From Planctomycetota bacterium (GTDB taxonomy: Bacteria > Planctomycetota > Phycisphaerae > WQYP01), in NCBI GenBank assembly GCA_021798635.1, contig JAJZGH010000109.1, positions 1 to 15,035 on the forward strand: 15,035 nucleotides of DNA, given 5' to 3'. A program made the translations under genes and the position numbers. This document shows positions 5,112 to 13,106 of the stretch, one piece after another. Each line of letters opens with the position of its first letter. The stretch's first letter is position 1. Below the pieces are notes generated by a model, which was not told the DNA's origin, did not search any database, and saw nothing but the letters and a program-made list of their open reading frames with translations.

Positions 5112-5413
5112 CCCACGTTCCATTCCCGGCGTCTTTGGGCGCAGCGGCAATTGGGGGCGAGGGGGTTTTTTGATTTTCGGGACAGCACGGCATTTAATAT
5201 TCGGGCGATGGGGTTGGCAAAAAGGTAGACAATATCGCCCCAGCCGCGCGGGCGGCCGGAATAAGAGGGACACACACGGCAAGTGCCCAGACTTGGCTTG
5301 CCGCCGTAGCGGCCCTGGCGGCAGCATCCGCCGCCGAGGATGCCGCACTCATACCAGTGGCGACAACGGCTGGGGCTGGAACGTCTGTGAAAATTTGCCG
5401 TATTGCTGGTCAT
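5093..5413 (-). CDS. Small cysteine-rich protein, last gene of the phage-like cluster
   Basis: The protein is 106 residues with eight cysteines at 17, 23, 30, 31, 45, 48, 89 and 91; TCRVC (44-48) is a CxxC-type pair that could bind zinc or form a disulfide. The second half has GWGDIVYLFANPIARILN (57-74) followed by NCRCAQRRREWN (88-99). This layout, a 'GxGD' helix and then 'CxCxxRxxxxN', is one I associate with short proteins in planctomycete phage-like structural clusters; that link is from memory, not a search. It starts three bases after the upstream gene's stop, so it is in the same operon. The C-terminal GRGGRS and the stop come from the heptad array at 5077-5111. Function unknown. Confidence 0.6.
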   Translation of the reverse strand: MTSNTANFHRRSSPSRCRHWYECGILGGGCCRQGRYGGKPSLGTCRVCPSYSGRPRGWGDIVYLFANPIARILNAVLSRKSKNPLAPNCRCAQRRREWNVGRGGRS

Positions 5414-5416
5414 GCC

Positions 5417-5971
5417 TTATCCAATTTCTACCGTCGCGCGCGGGTCGCATCCGCCGGTGCGGGTATAGATTCCGGTGAAACCCGGGCCGGTGGCTTTGCT
5501 GCCCTGCCAGACAATCTCGCCGGAATTCTGGCCGTTCTGACCGGTAATCTGCATAAGAAATGTTTTGCTTGCCGGGCTGTACCACACACTGGAAATTCCC
5601 GGCGGCTGGAATTCCCACATGCGTGCGCCATGGAAGCTGCAATCAAAACAGCCGTTGCCGTCAAAGCAGTAGCGGTTGGAATAGGAGCAGGCTTGCGGAT
5701 CAAAATAATCAAAAACTCCATCCCAGACGCAATCTCCCGGGACCGCCGGTGTGGCATCGGGACACGGGGTAAAGTACGTATCGGTGTAATTGACAATCGC
5801 TAAACTGCTGGGCGCGTTGGCGCAGGGGTTGGTGTAACCGGCGGTGCCGCAGCAGCAGCTTTGCGCTGCAGATTGCAGCACGATGGCCCCGGCGGTTCCA
5901 GGCAAGCCTTCACCAGACGCTGCCAGTACAAGCTGCCCGGAGGAATTGAGTTGTACGAGATTTCCTGCCAT
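5417..5971 (-). CDS. Cysteine-rich hypothetical protein of the phage-like cluster
   Basis: From the chosen start it has 184 residues. It opens MAGNLVQLNSSGQLVLAASG, and the middle (39-111) carries ten of its eleven cysteines, including a CCC run and an aromatic-rich FDYFDPQACSYSNRYC. The end is glycine-rich (TGGCDPRATVEIG). No signal peptide is seen. The start at 5971 overlaps the stop of the upstream gene as TGATG, the usual arrangement for coupled translation; a longer version from 6013 would overlap that gene by 43 bases and is less likely. The content suggests a disulfide- or metal-stabilised structural protein, but no family is recognised. Confidence 0.65.
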   Translation of the reverse strand: MAGNLVQLNSSGQLVLAASGEGLPGTAGAIVLQSAAQSCCCGTAGYTNPCANAPSSLAIVNYTDTYFTPCPDATPAVPGDCVWDGVFDYFDPQACSYSNRYCFDGNGCFDCSFHGARMWEFQPPGISSVWYSPASKTFLMQITGQNGQNSGEIVWQGSKATGPGFTGIYTRTGGCDPRATVEIG

Positions 5972-6693
5972 CAACTGCACGCTGTCGTATTTTGGACTTC
6001 GCCCGCATCCCACAGGTGAACAATGCCGGAGGAATCGCAGAACGCTGTCCCATACGCCGGGCTGCCGGACTGGGGAACCATTGAGCCGTTGGGACGTGGC
6101 CGCGTCAAAGTCAGCGATGTTCCAAGCGATGTGGCACCGTCTATCGTGGAGACACTGTAGGTCCAGGTGGCCGGTGCTGTTTGCGTGCCATCGGCTCCGC
6201 CGTCCCGGCTGATCAGCACGGGAAAGATCACCGGCCCTGCGGAATCAATAAGCACAATCATGCGCGGCGGCGTCTCGGCGGTTATTCCGGCTTTTAACCC
6301 CACATGAAAACTGCCCAACAGCAGGCGATGCCCGAATGCACCTTCGGCAATGTTTAATATCAGAGCATTGGTATTGCCGGAATCCCGCAGTCCCTCGGGC
6401 ATGTTTATGCTGGTCGTGGCGGCCGCGGTGCAATTGCCCGAAAATACATGCCCCGCATATTTTCCCGCACCCGTATCGGTTGCTGTGACCGTTACCACCA
6501 CCATCGGATAACCGATGTGCCGCCGCTGCCCGCTGATGGCGGTGCCCGCGCTGGTGAGGCGCTGTGTGTTTAATCCCTCGGCCGCCAGAAGGGATGAATC
6601 GGTATTCACGGCATCGACGATGCGGTTGATCTGCCGGGCAATGGTTTGCCAGGGTTCATTCTGAGCGGACCAATGTGGTAAAGCGGGCTGCAT
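5971..6693 (-). CDS. Hypothetical structural-type protein of the phage-like cluster
   Basis: The protein is 240 residues. It begins with WSAQNEPWQTIARQINRIVDAVN (8-30), a short helical segment common at the start of planctomycete phage-like proteins as I recall them. The rest is predicted beta-rich with many Thr, Gly and Ser and ends SSGIVHLWDAGEVQNTTAC. No catalytic motif, signal peptide or membrane segment is visible. It starts 13 bases after the upstream gene, and its stop TGA overlaps the next start, so it is the second gene of a four-gene operon. A virion or tail-fibre-like role is an inference. Confidence 0.6.
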   Translation of the reverse strand: MQPALPHWSAQNEPWQTIARQINRIVDAVNTDSSLLAAEGLNTQRLTSAGTAISGQRRHIGYPMVVVTVTATDTGAGKYAGHVFSGNCTAAATTSINMPEGLRDSGNTNALILNIAEGAFGHRLLLGSFHVGLKAGITAETPPRMIVLIDSAGPVIFPVLISRDGGADGTQTAPATWTYSVSTIDGATSLGTSLTLTRPRPNGSMVPQSGSPAYGTAFCDSSGIVHLWDAGEVQNTTACS

Positions 6694-6706
6694 AAGAAAT
6701 TCCCGA

Positions 6707-7498
6707 TCAGGTGATTAAGGGAAATGCGGTATTAAAATCGGTTTGGCCAAATACAATAAATCGGCTCCAGCCGTTGCCGCTGGTGGCGGAACCATCGGTG
6801 ACGATCGTTGCGGCGATGTCGGGCGGAATGGAGCCATCGACATTTTTGAATACCGCATATTGATCCCAGGTTTCCGGATTGTAGGCAAAACAATAAGTGT
6901 TGCGGTACCAAATTCCGTCCTGCGTGCTGCCGGTGATGGGCAGACACAGCCAGGTCCGCGGCGGATAGTTTCGCCAGGTGACGCTGTTGACCAGTCCGGC
7001 GTAGGAAAGAGTCAGGGCTTCCGGGTCTGCGGTTTGCAGAAAGTGAAAGCTGATGGTGGCGTTGAGAATCAGGCGGTGCAAGTCGGCTACTTCGCTTTGC
7101 GCGGTGCCCCCGGCGGGCGTATAGCTGACGGTGGCGAGATTATTATTGGCGTCATAATGTCGCAGCACCTGCACCAGGCCGGCATTAAAACTTTTCAAAT
7201 AATTGGTGGGATAGGCATCCCACTGATATTCACATACCACATCAAAGCAGTCATACCCCTGGCAGTGGGCTTTGATATTTCGCACCACCGCATTGGGTTG
7301 GTCAGGATGTTGCGCCCCGATGGCGGGGATGACAAAACCCGTCACGCTGTCCGTGGCGGTAACCGCCATAATGGGTCGCTGAGTGGGTGAATATTCCGAT
7401 AAACCGGTTACCTGAAATTTACGGATAATATGGTAGCCCGTGGCGGACCACTCCAGTGGTTGGGATAAAAGCAGGTCTTCCTTAATGCTGATGGTCAT
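6707..7498 (-). CDS. Hypothetical phage-like structural protein, first gene of the cluster
   Basis: From the chosen start it has 263 residues, beginning MTISIKEDLLLSQPLEWSATG. The C-terminal half has WRNYPPRTWLCLPITG, then IWYRNTYCFAYNPETWDQYAVFK and a closing VFGQTDFNTAFPLIT. The pattern 'TWL..G..., Y.FaYnPeTWd..., .tDFn..FP' resembles structural proteins in phage-like regions of planctomycetes, on memory only. The frame stays open upstream to an ATG at 7618, giving 40 more proline-rich residues, but those would overlap the divergent phosphatidyltransferase gene. Neither start has a clear ribosome site. It heads the four-gene run 7498 to 5093. Confidence 0.6.
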   Translation of the reverse strand: MTISIKEDLLLSQPLEWSATGYHIIRKFQVTGLSEYSPTQRPIMAVTATDSVTGFVIPAIGAQHPDQPNAVVRNIKAHCQGYDCFDVVCEYQWDAYPTNYLKSFNAGLVQVLRHYDANNNLATVSYTPAGGTAQSEVADLHRLILNATISFHFLQTADPEALTLSYAGLVNSVTWRNYPPRTWLCLPITGSTQDGIWYRNTYCFAYNPETWDQYAVFKNVDGSIPPDIAATIVTDGSATSGNGWSRFIVFGQTDFNTAFPLIT

Positions 7499-7583
7499 GG
7501 GCGGGTTATAGGTGATCACGGGTGGCGATAATGTTAAAGCCGGTAGCGTTATGGGGGGGCGATGGGGTATTATTGCTGGAAGA

Positions 7584-8543
7584 ATGTTGCGTTCAGATAA
7601 ACCAGATCGGCCTGCCATGCGTTATCGTGATCCACGTTGGTTGCGGAAGCAGTCGGTTCATGGCCGACTGCGCCGGCGCATTTCCGTGCTGCCGACGTTG
7701 ATGACGCTGGGGAATTTGCTGTGCGGATTTTCCGCCATCTGGTACGCGTCATTGCCGGTGGGGGGCGAGACGGATACAGGCGGGGCGTTTACGATCGCGG
7801 GGTATCTGATTTTTGGGGCGATGGTATTTGATATGCTGGACGGCAGCATGGCCCGCTTAACCCGTGCCACCAGTGATTTTGGCGCGGAACTGGATTCTCT
7901 TGCGGATGTGGTTAGCTTCGGAATTGTGCCGGCGTTTTTAAGCCTGAAACTTATTGCGCATCTTCTGGTGGTCACAGCGGGAGAATTGATTAATCCGCTG
8001 GCGCAGAATGTGGATGGGCGGTTTTTCTGGATGATCGCGGCAATTTATGTGGCCTGCACCGCCTTGCGCCTGGCGCGGTTTAATGCCCATAACGCGCACA
8101 GTGTGGAATCGCATCTGGTATTCCGTGGCCTGCCTTCGCCGGGGGCGGCGGGCGTGGTAGGCGCTACGGTCATTTTTTTCGAGGCCTTGCGGCCCAACGC
8201 CTCGCATTTTTTGCCTTTTAACGTACCGGATTTTGTGCAATCGGCGGTGGGCGGGGCGTTTCCGTATTTAATGCCGGTGATTTTGCTGGCGTTATCGGCT
8301 CTGATGGTCAGTAGAATTGAGTATCCGCATGTGATCAATCAGTATTTGCGTGGTCGGCGTCCATTTTCCTACGTGGTGCGTCTGGTGCTGTTGGTGCTGC
8401 TGTTTTTTTGGCAGCCACAGCTTACGGCCTTGCTGGGCATATACTTCTACGCCTTTTATCCGGCGGTGAAAGCGATTATCCAGCGAATCGTTTCGCGCAA
8501 CAAACCGGAGGTACCGGTCCCACCGATACCCGTCGAGCCATAA
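7584..8543 (+). CDS. pssA: CDP-alcohol phosphatidyltransferase, phosphatidylserine synthase type
   Basis: This membrane enzyme transfers a phosphatidyl group from CDP-diacylglycerol to an alcohol, most likely serine. The family signature is complete: DMLDGSMARLTRATSDFG (83-100), then AELDSLAD, giving DxxDGxxARx8Gx3Dx3D with Asp83, Asp86, Asp104 and Asp108 as metal ligands. The N-terminus RRRISVLPTLMTLGNLLCGF is the usual lead-in of bacterial type II PssA, and several hydrophobic segments follow. Length is 319 residues, or 308 if the start is 7617. The start is uncertain: GGAAG lies only just before the ATG at 7584, and 7551 and 7617 are also in frame. No psd decarboxylase is next to it, unlike in many genomes, so phosphatidylserine as the product is probable rather than certain. 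Confidence 0.85.
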   Translation: MLRSDKPDRPAMRYRDPRWLRKQSVHGRLRRRISVLPTLMTLGNLLCGFSAIWYASLPVGGETDTGGAFTIAGYLIFGAMVFDMLDGSMARLTRATSDFGAELDSLADVVSFGIVPAFLSLKLIAHLLVVTAGELINPLAQNVDGRFFWMIAAIYVACTALRLARFNAHNAHSVESHLVFRGLPSPGAAGVVGATVIFFEALRPNASHFLPFNVPDFVQSAVGGAFPYLMPVILLALSALMVSRIEYPHVINQYLRGRRPFSYVVRLVLLVLLFFWQPQLTALLGIYFYAFYPAVKAIIQRIVSRNKPEVPVPPIPVEP

Positions 8544-8636
8544 AGCAACGGTTCACAGGGCGACTTGGGGATGGGGAACTGCGTCACAGAGCACCGTGGT
8601 GATAACCCGGTGGTTGGTTGGCGGCACTGGATCCAC

Positions 8637-8657
8637 CACCGGATTTAGCATCCGGTG
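8637..8657 (+). repeat. Perfect 7-bp stem-loop after pssA
   Basis: CACCGGA and TCCGGTG pair around the 7-base loop tttagca, about 95 bases after the pssA stop. No T-run follows, so it is not a standard Rho-independent terminator. The loop sequence resembles the TTTAGCA of the heptad units at 1551-1557 and 2754-2760. Confidence 0.5.
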
Positions 8658-8819
8658 CTCGGCGGGCCCGTCGTGGTTAAAGAGCACCGGCTCCGAGGCC
8701 GTAGTTGCCGCGCCCCACCTGCGGCAGAGCGTTTTCTGAAAATACCCTTGAACGCCCCCAAAAGATCAATTAATTACCATTTAATTTGCAACACGGAATT
8801 TTATTGCAATCTCGAATCA

Positions 8820-9005
8820 ATGCTTCTATATTCTTTTTTGGCGGCCCGCATTAAAGGCTTCTTGAAAGAGAAATTAGCTCATGAACTGCGGCAGAATAAT
8901 CGTGAAATTTTAATCGAACCTGCCACAGAGTTTGATACGTATGAGGAAAAAACTTCCAGTGATGTGAGGTGGTTGTCTATCTTAAACCCCGCCAAGCGAA
9001 ATTGA
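8820..9005 (+). CDS. Possible small protein, 61 residues
   Basis: The frame begins MLLYSFLAARIKGFLKEKLAHELRQNN, a plausible amphipathic, lysine-rich helix, and continues with an acidic middle. It lies in A/T-rich DNA between pssA and the lyase gene. There is no ribosome site before the ATG, and the frame stays open upstream into hairpin-rich DNA that does not look coding. It may be chance. Confidence 0.2.
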   Translation: MLLYSFLAARIKGFLKEKLAHELRQNNREILIEPATEFDTYEEKTSSDVRWLSILNPAKRN

Positions 9006-9104
9006 GCGGGCAGAGCTTTTGGAGCCATGGGGCAAATCGTTCGAGAATTGCGGTGATATGAAATATTCAAGAAATCTTTTTATTAGTGATCAGAGGGAAA
9101 GTTT

Positions 9105-12100
9105 ATGAAGCGTAACGTATTGTTGGGTGTGGCGGCTGCGGCAGCCGCGTTGGTTTTGCCCTCGGCAGCGTCTTTGATGGCGGCGGGGCAGTTGGCGATT
9201 CCGGATGCTCAGGGTTTTGGTGCCTACGCCACGGGCGGGCGCTCAGGCACCGTGCAGGTGGTCACGAATTTGAATGATTCCGGCCCCGGCTCGTTCCGGC
9301 AGGCGGTCAGTCAATCCAACTCGATTGTGGTTTTTGATGTCGGCGGGGTGATCAATCTGCAATCTGAACTTTTGATCGCCAGCAATGTGACGATATTCGG
9401 CCAAACCGCCCCGGGACAGGGAATCGCCCTTGAAGGCGGACCCAACGGTTATAATCTATCGCTTTCTAATTCATCGAACGATATTGTGCAGTACTTACGC
9501 ATGTTGCAGGGTGGCCCAAGCAATATAGGGAAAACCGCGGTGGATATGTACGGCACCAGCAATGCGCTGCTGGATCATGTCTCCATTGAATACGGCCCGT
9601 ATGACAACATCGACGCCGTAGGCAACGGCAATACCGGGGGGAATATCACCGTACAAAATTCGATTATTGCTGATCCGGTACTGGCGCAGACTTTTAACGT
9701 CCATTACCAGACCGGTCCCGGCAGCTTTTTTAATAATATTTTAGTCAGCGCGCATAACCGCAATCCCATGGCTAAAGCCAATATGCAGTTTGTCAACAAC
9801 GTGATTTATAACTTTCAGGCCGGCTATACCGTCGCCGATACCAGCGGCCGGTTTAATCAGGATATCATCGGCAATTATTTTATCACCGGTCCTTCCACCA
9901 CCAACCCCGGTGATGCCTTCTTCCAGATGGATACCAATATCAAGACCTACTCGGCCGGCAATCTGGAAAACAGCAGTGCCAACGGCGTTCTGAACGGCAC
10001 AAGCGTGACCCCTTCAAACACCACTGTTGCCACTACCCCGTTTTACTCAGAAACAGCCAAAACCGCGCAACAGGCCTACAGCTACGATGTTGCCAACGCC
10101 GGTGCTTCGCTGCACCTTAATTCTGTGGACGCCCAAGTGCTTAGTCAGGTGGAATCATTGGGCACTACCGGCCGCATTTTGAACACTCCTGCGGACACCG
10201 GCATTTCCAACGGCGGCTTCGGCACGGTTCAAGGCGGTTCTCTGCCTCTGGGCGGGCAAAGCGGTGATGTTCCCTTGGCGTGGATACAGCAGCACGGTCT
10301 CACGGCCGCCGATTTCGCCAACCCTACCGGCGACTACAACAACACCGGTTATGACAACATTGAAAAATATGCCGCTGCCCTTGCCGGTGAATCGATCCAG
10401 TTGGGCAACAGCGTCTATTGGAATGGTGCCGCCGGTAATGTATGGAATTCAGCCGGCAACTGGTCTACCTCGGCAACATCTAATGTAGCGTACAACAACA
10501 CGCCGCAGCCACTGGACGATGTCTATTTTACTTCCGGTGCCGATGTAACACTGGGGGCGGATCAAAGTGTTAACAGTGTCAACAGCAGTTCCAGCAATGC
10601 TGTGACCATCGGAGCCGGTGCCCATACATTAACAGTCGGAGCCGGCGGCATTCACACGTCCGCCGCCGGCGGATTAACCTTTAATTCCGCGGTGATGCTT
10701 AATGGCGGCGGCATTACCGCTTCATCGGGCCCCATCACCGTTGGCGACGGCCTGACACTTGCCAACGGCAACTATGAATTAACCGTTGCCGCCAACCAGG
10801 CTTTAACACTCAACGGTGTCCTGAATCGCAATAATGCCACGGCCGATTTCGCCAATAGCGGCAACATTTCCGGCAACAGCGTCGCCAATAGCGGCGCTAC
10901 CGGTATCATCGGCGGCTGGGCCACGTTCAATCAGACTGATTGGGCCACAGTTTCCGGCGGCAATGTTGTCGGGTATTCGAATTATCTGGATAATACCGGC
11001 AGTACTACAGCGATCAGCCACTTAACCGGATACAGCACCAGTTCCAATTTCCGCATCACCAGCGATTCCACCGGCGACGCTACTTTGGCTTCCGGGACCA
11101 CAGATATCAATACCCTGTTGGATGCGGATCAAACGACTGTCCGCCAAGTGGATATTGGCAGTGGCAACATTCTGCGATTGGGCGCTTCGGGCGGCGTACT
11201 GCAGGCCGCCAATGGCATGGGGCTGACGATTGGCGCGGCCGGTTCAACTTCCGGGTCCATCACTGCGGGCGGACCGGCCAGTAACAATGCCGGCGAATTA
11301 ATTCTTATCAACGATGCGACTGCCGCGCCGTTGACGGTGAATTCACAAATTATCAATAACGGTACAAGCAGCGTTTCACTTACCACCTCCGGGCCGGGCA
11401 CAACGGTACTTAATGCGGCCAATACCTATTCCGGTCCCACAAATATAGACTCGGGGACGCTGGTTCTGGGCAATGATGCGGCCCTGCCGTCGGCTGGCCA
11501 GGTCAATATCAGTCAGGGGGCCACCCTGGATATGGGCGGGCACAATGCTACGATTGGGTCGCTCAACGGAGCCGGCACGATAGACAACAACAATTCCAAC
11601 AATACCGGCAATTACACGCTCACCGTGGGCGGCAATAATGCCAGCAGCGTCTTTAACGGCGCGATAAACAACTCCGTGGGTTCTCTGGCGCTGGTAAAAA
11701 ATGGGACGGATAGTCTTACGCTGGGCGGGGCCAACAGCTTCTCCGGCGGTCTGACGTTGAACAACGGCACGCTGAATCTTAATAATGTTTCCGCTGCGGG
11801 GATCGGTACTTTGACCATCAATGGCGGCGCGGTGGATATGACCGCCGCAGTTACTACTTTGGATAACAACCTGCAACTCAACGGCGGCGTGGTTAATATT
11901 TCCAATGACTTCCTGGGGGTCAACGGGGCTGTTAATGTCACGGGCAATGCCACCATTAACACCGGCAACAAGGTTGTATATTTTGCCGGAGCGTTCAGCG
12001 GGAGTGGAACTTTGAACCTTACCGGTTCCTATGTGCCGACATTTGAATCCAGCTTCGCGGCCTTCACGGGCACGCTGAACCTCGGCTCCAGCAGTATGGA

Positions 12101-12959
12101 TCTCCGGCTCTTCGGCGGCTTTTATGGCAGCGCGGCGGCAATGTTTAATCTCGGCACGGGTGCTACCACGCTGGATGCTGGGAAAATTTACTACAATGAC
12201 ACCATTGCCCTGGGAGCACTGGACGGCGGCGGACAGACGGCCATTAACGGCAGTGCCACCGCCGGGCTAACCTTCGGCTATTCCATTGGAGGCAATAATC
12301 AGAATTCCAATTTTGCCGGTGTTATCAGCGACGGCTCCGGCTCACCGACATTTGTCACCAAAGTTGGTTCCGGCACGTTGACGCTTTCGGGAGCCAATAC
12401 TTACACCGGACCCACCACCGTATCGGTCGGCACATTGCTGGTTGACGGGGCGATTACCAGTGCTACCACCGTCAATGCCGGGGCAGTACTGGGCGGATCG
12501 GGCAGCGTTAATGCGGCGATCAACAACGCGGGAACCATCAGCCCGGGCGACGGCGGCACTGCGGGAACCTTGCAGATTACCAATCTGACGCTTAACAACA
12601 ACAGCAGCCTGAATTTTATCCTTAATGCACCCAATGTGGCTGCCGGCACCGGCGGTAATAGCCTCATTGCCACTACCGATACTACCCTGGGTACCGGAAT
12701 AGCGCTGAATATCGCGGCCGGTTCGCAGTTCGGTGCCGGCGTCTATCATCTGATGAGTTTTTCCGATGCGATCAATAACTTGGCCGACTTGAATTCCTGG
12801 AAAATCACCGGCCCGACCGGGTATACGTATACGCTTAGCGATCCAGCCGAAATGCTGAACTTGAATGTCGCAGCCGTACCTGAACCCGCCGCTCTTGGAT
12901 TGTTACTGCTTGGCGGCAGCGCAGCGTTGGTGATTGGCAAGCGCCGCAGAGTTGGCTGA
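9105..12959 (+). CDS. Secreted PL1-type pectate lyase with beta-strand repeats and PEP-CTERM tail
   Basis: The 1284-residue exported protein should cleave pectate-type polymers outside the cytoplasm. In order: signal peptide 1-27; pectate lyase beta-helix about 30-405, with AQGFGAYATGGRSGTVQVV, NLNDSGPGSFRQAV, the stack NVTIFGQTAPGQGI, LLDHVSIEYG and SAHNRNPM-NNVIYNF, the HNRNP matching the catalytic-arginine HxxRxP region; a DYNNTGYDNIEKY loop near 410 typical of the end of such lyases; WNGAAGNVWNSAGNW at about 437, which usually opens passenger-type repeats; autotransporter-associated beta-strand repeats with NTYSGPT (near 772), NSFSGG (near 870) and NTYTGPT (near 1090); and VPEP (1258-1261), a hydrophobic helix and KRRR at the end, the PEP-CTERM/exosortase sorting signal. 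There is no autotransporter barrel. The start is fixed by AGAGGGAAAG eight bases before the ATG. The catalytic assignment is by homology pattern. Confidence 0.88.
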   Translation: MKRNVLLGVAAAAAALVLPSAASLMAAGQLAIPDAQGFGAYATGGRSGTVQVVTNLNDSGPGSFRQAVSQSNSIVVFDVGGVINLQSELLIASNVTIFGQTAPGQGIALEGGPNGYNLSLSNSSNDIVQYLRMLQGGPSNIGKTAVDMYGTSNALLDHVSIEYGPYDNIDAVGNGNTGGNITVQNSIIADPVLAQTFNVHYQTGPGSFFNNILVSAHNRNPMAKANMQFVNNVIYNFQAGYTVADTSGRFNQDIIGNYFITGPSTTNPGDAFFQMDTNIKTYSAGNLENSSANGVLNGTSVTPSNTTVATTPFYSETAKTAQQAYSYDVANAGASLHLNSVDAQVLSQVESLGTTGRILNTPADTGISNGGFGTVQGGSLPLGGQSGDVPLAWIQQHGLTAADFANPTGDYNNTGYDNIEKYAAALAGESIQLGNSVYWNGAAGNVWNSAGNWSTSATSNVAYNNTPQPLDDVYFTSGADVTLGADQSVNSVNSSSSNAVTIGAGAHTLTVGAGGIHTSAAGGLTFNSAVMLNGGGITASSGPITVGDGLTLANGNYELTVAANQALTLNGVLNRNNATADFANSGNISGNSVANSGATGIIGGWATFNQTDWATVSGGNVVGYSNYLDNTGSTTAISHLTGYSTSSNFRITSDSTGDATLASGTTDINTLLDADQTTVRQVDIGSGNILRLGASGGVLQAANGMGLTIGAAGSTSGSITAGGPASNNAGELILINDATAAPLTVNSQIINNGTSSVSLTTSGPGTTVLNAANTYSGPTNIDSGTLVLGNDAALPSAGQVNISQGATLDMGGHNATIGSLNGAGTIDNNNSNNTGNYTLTVGGNNASSVFNGAINNSVGSLALVKNGTDSLTLGGANSFSGGLTLNNGTLNLNNVSAAGIGTLTINGGAVDMTAAVTTLDNNLQLNGGVVNISNDFLGVNGAVNVTGNATINTGNKVVYFAGAFSGSGTLNLTGSYVPTFESSFAAFTGTLNLGSSSMDLRLFGGFYGSAAAMFNLGTGATTLDAGKIYYNDTIALGALDGGGQTAINGSATAGLTFGYSIGGNNQNSNFAGVISDGSGSPTFVTKVGSGTLTLSGANTYTGPTTVSVGTLLVDGAITSATTVNAGAVLGGSGSVNAAINNAGTISPGDGGTAGTLQITNLTLNNNSSLNFILNAPNVAAGTGGNSLIATTDTTLGTGIALNIAAGSQFGAGVYHLMSFSDAINNLADLNSWKITGPTGYTYTLSDPAEMLNLNVAAVPEPAALGLLLLGGSAALVIGKRRRVG

Positions 12960-13106
12960 CCCGGTACGATCTTCTGCCGACATGGAAGGTCGGGGCGGGC
13001 ACTGACGTTTGACGCATCCGTCGGCGGTTGCAATTAAATGGATGGAGAGAGATGGAAAAAAATGTTGCCACGCGGTATTCGCGGTGCTGATGCTAAAGGA
13101 GTTTCC
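12960..13106. other. Short gap between lyase genes, weak hairpin and ribosome site
   Basis: CCGAC (12977-12981) and GTCGG (12989-12993) form a small stem without a following T-run, so read-through into the next gene is possible. AAGGAG at 13096-13101, five bases before the next ATG, is a strong ribosome site and decides that start. Confidence 0.5.

Larger units (their letters stand above)
8544..9104. other. Intergenic region with hairpins, probable promoter of lyase gene
   Basis: The left part (8560-8720) is GC-rich and holds short dyads, including the clear hairpin at 8637-8657. The right part (8760-9104) is A/T-rich. A 61-codon frame at 8820-9005 is the only coding candidate. AGAGGGAAAG just before 9105 is the ribosome site of the lyase gene. 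No confident -35/-10 pair was found. Confidence 0.5.

Noticed and set aside
5079..5348. 89-codon minus-strand frame ending QELEVRS
   Set aside because: It overlaps the 5093-5413 gene in another frame. Its C-terminus is the heptad array, and the frame of 5093-5413 has better spacing to the upstream gene and a coherent cysteine pattern.
6743..7390. 215-codon plus-strand frame opposite the phage-like gene
   Set aside because: It is rich in Gly, Val and Ile runs typical of an antisense shadow, has no ribosome site, and the opposite-strand protein has a more convincing aromatic pattern and operon spacing.
11376..11876. 166-codon and similar minus-strand frames inside the pectate lyase gene
   Set aside because: They are mirror frames of a long, repetitive, low-complexity coding sequence; none has a start signal or domain.
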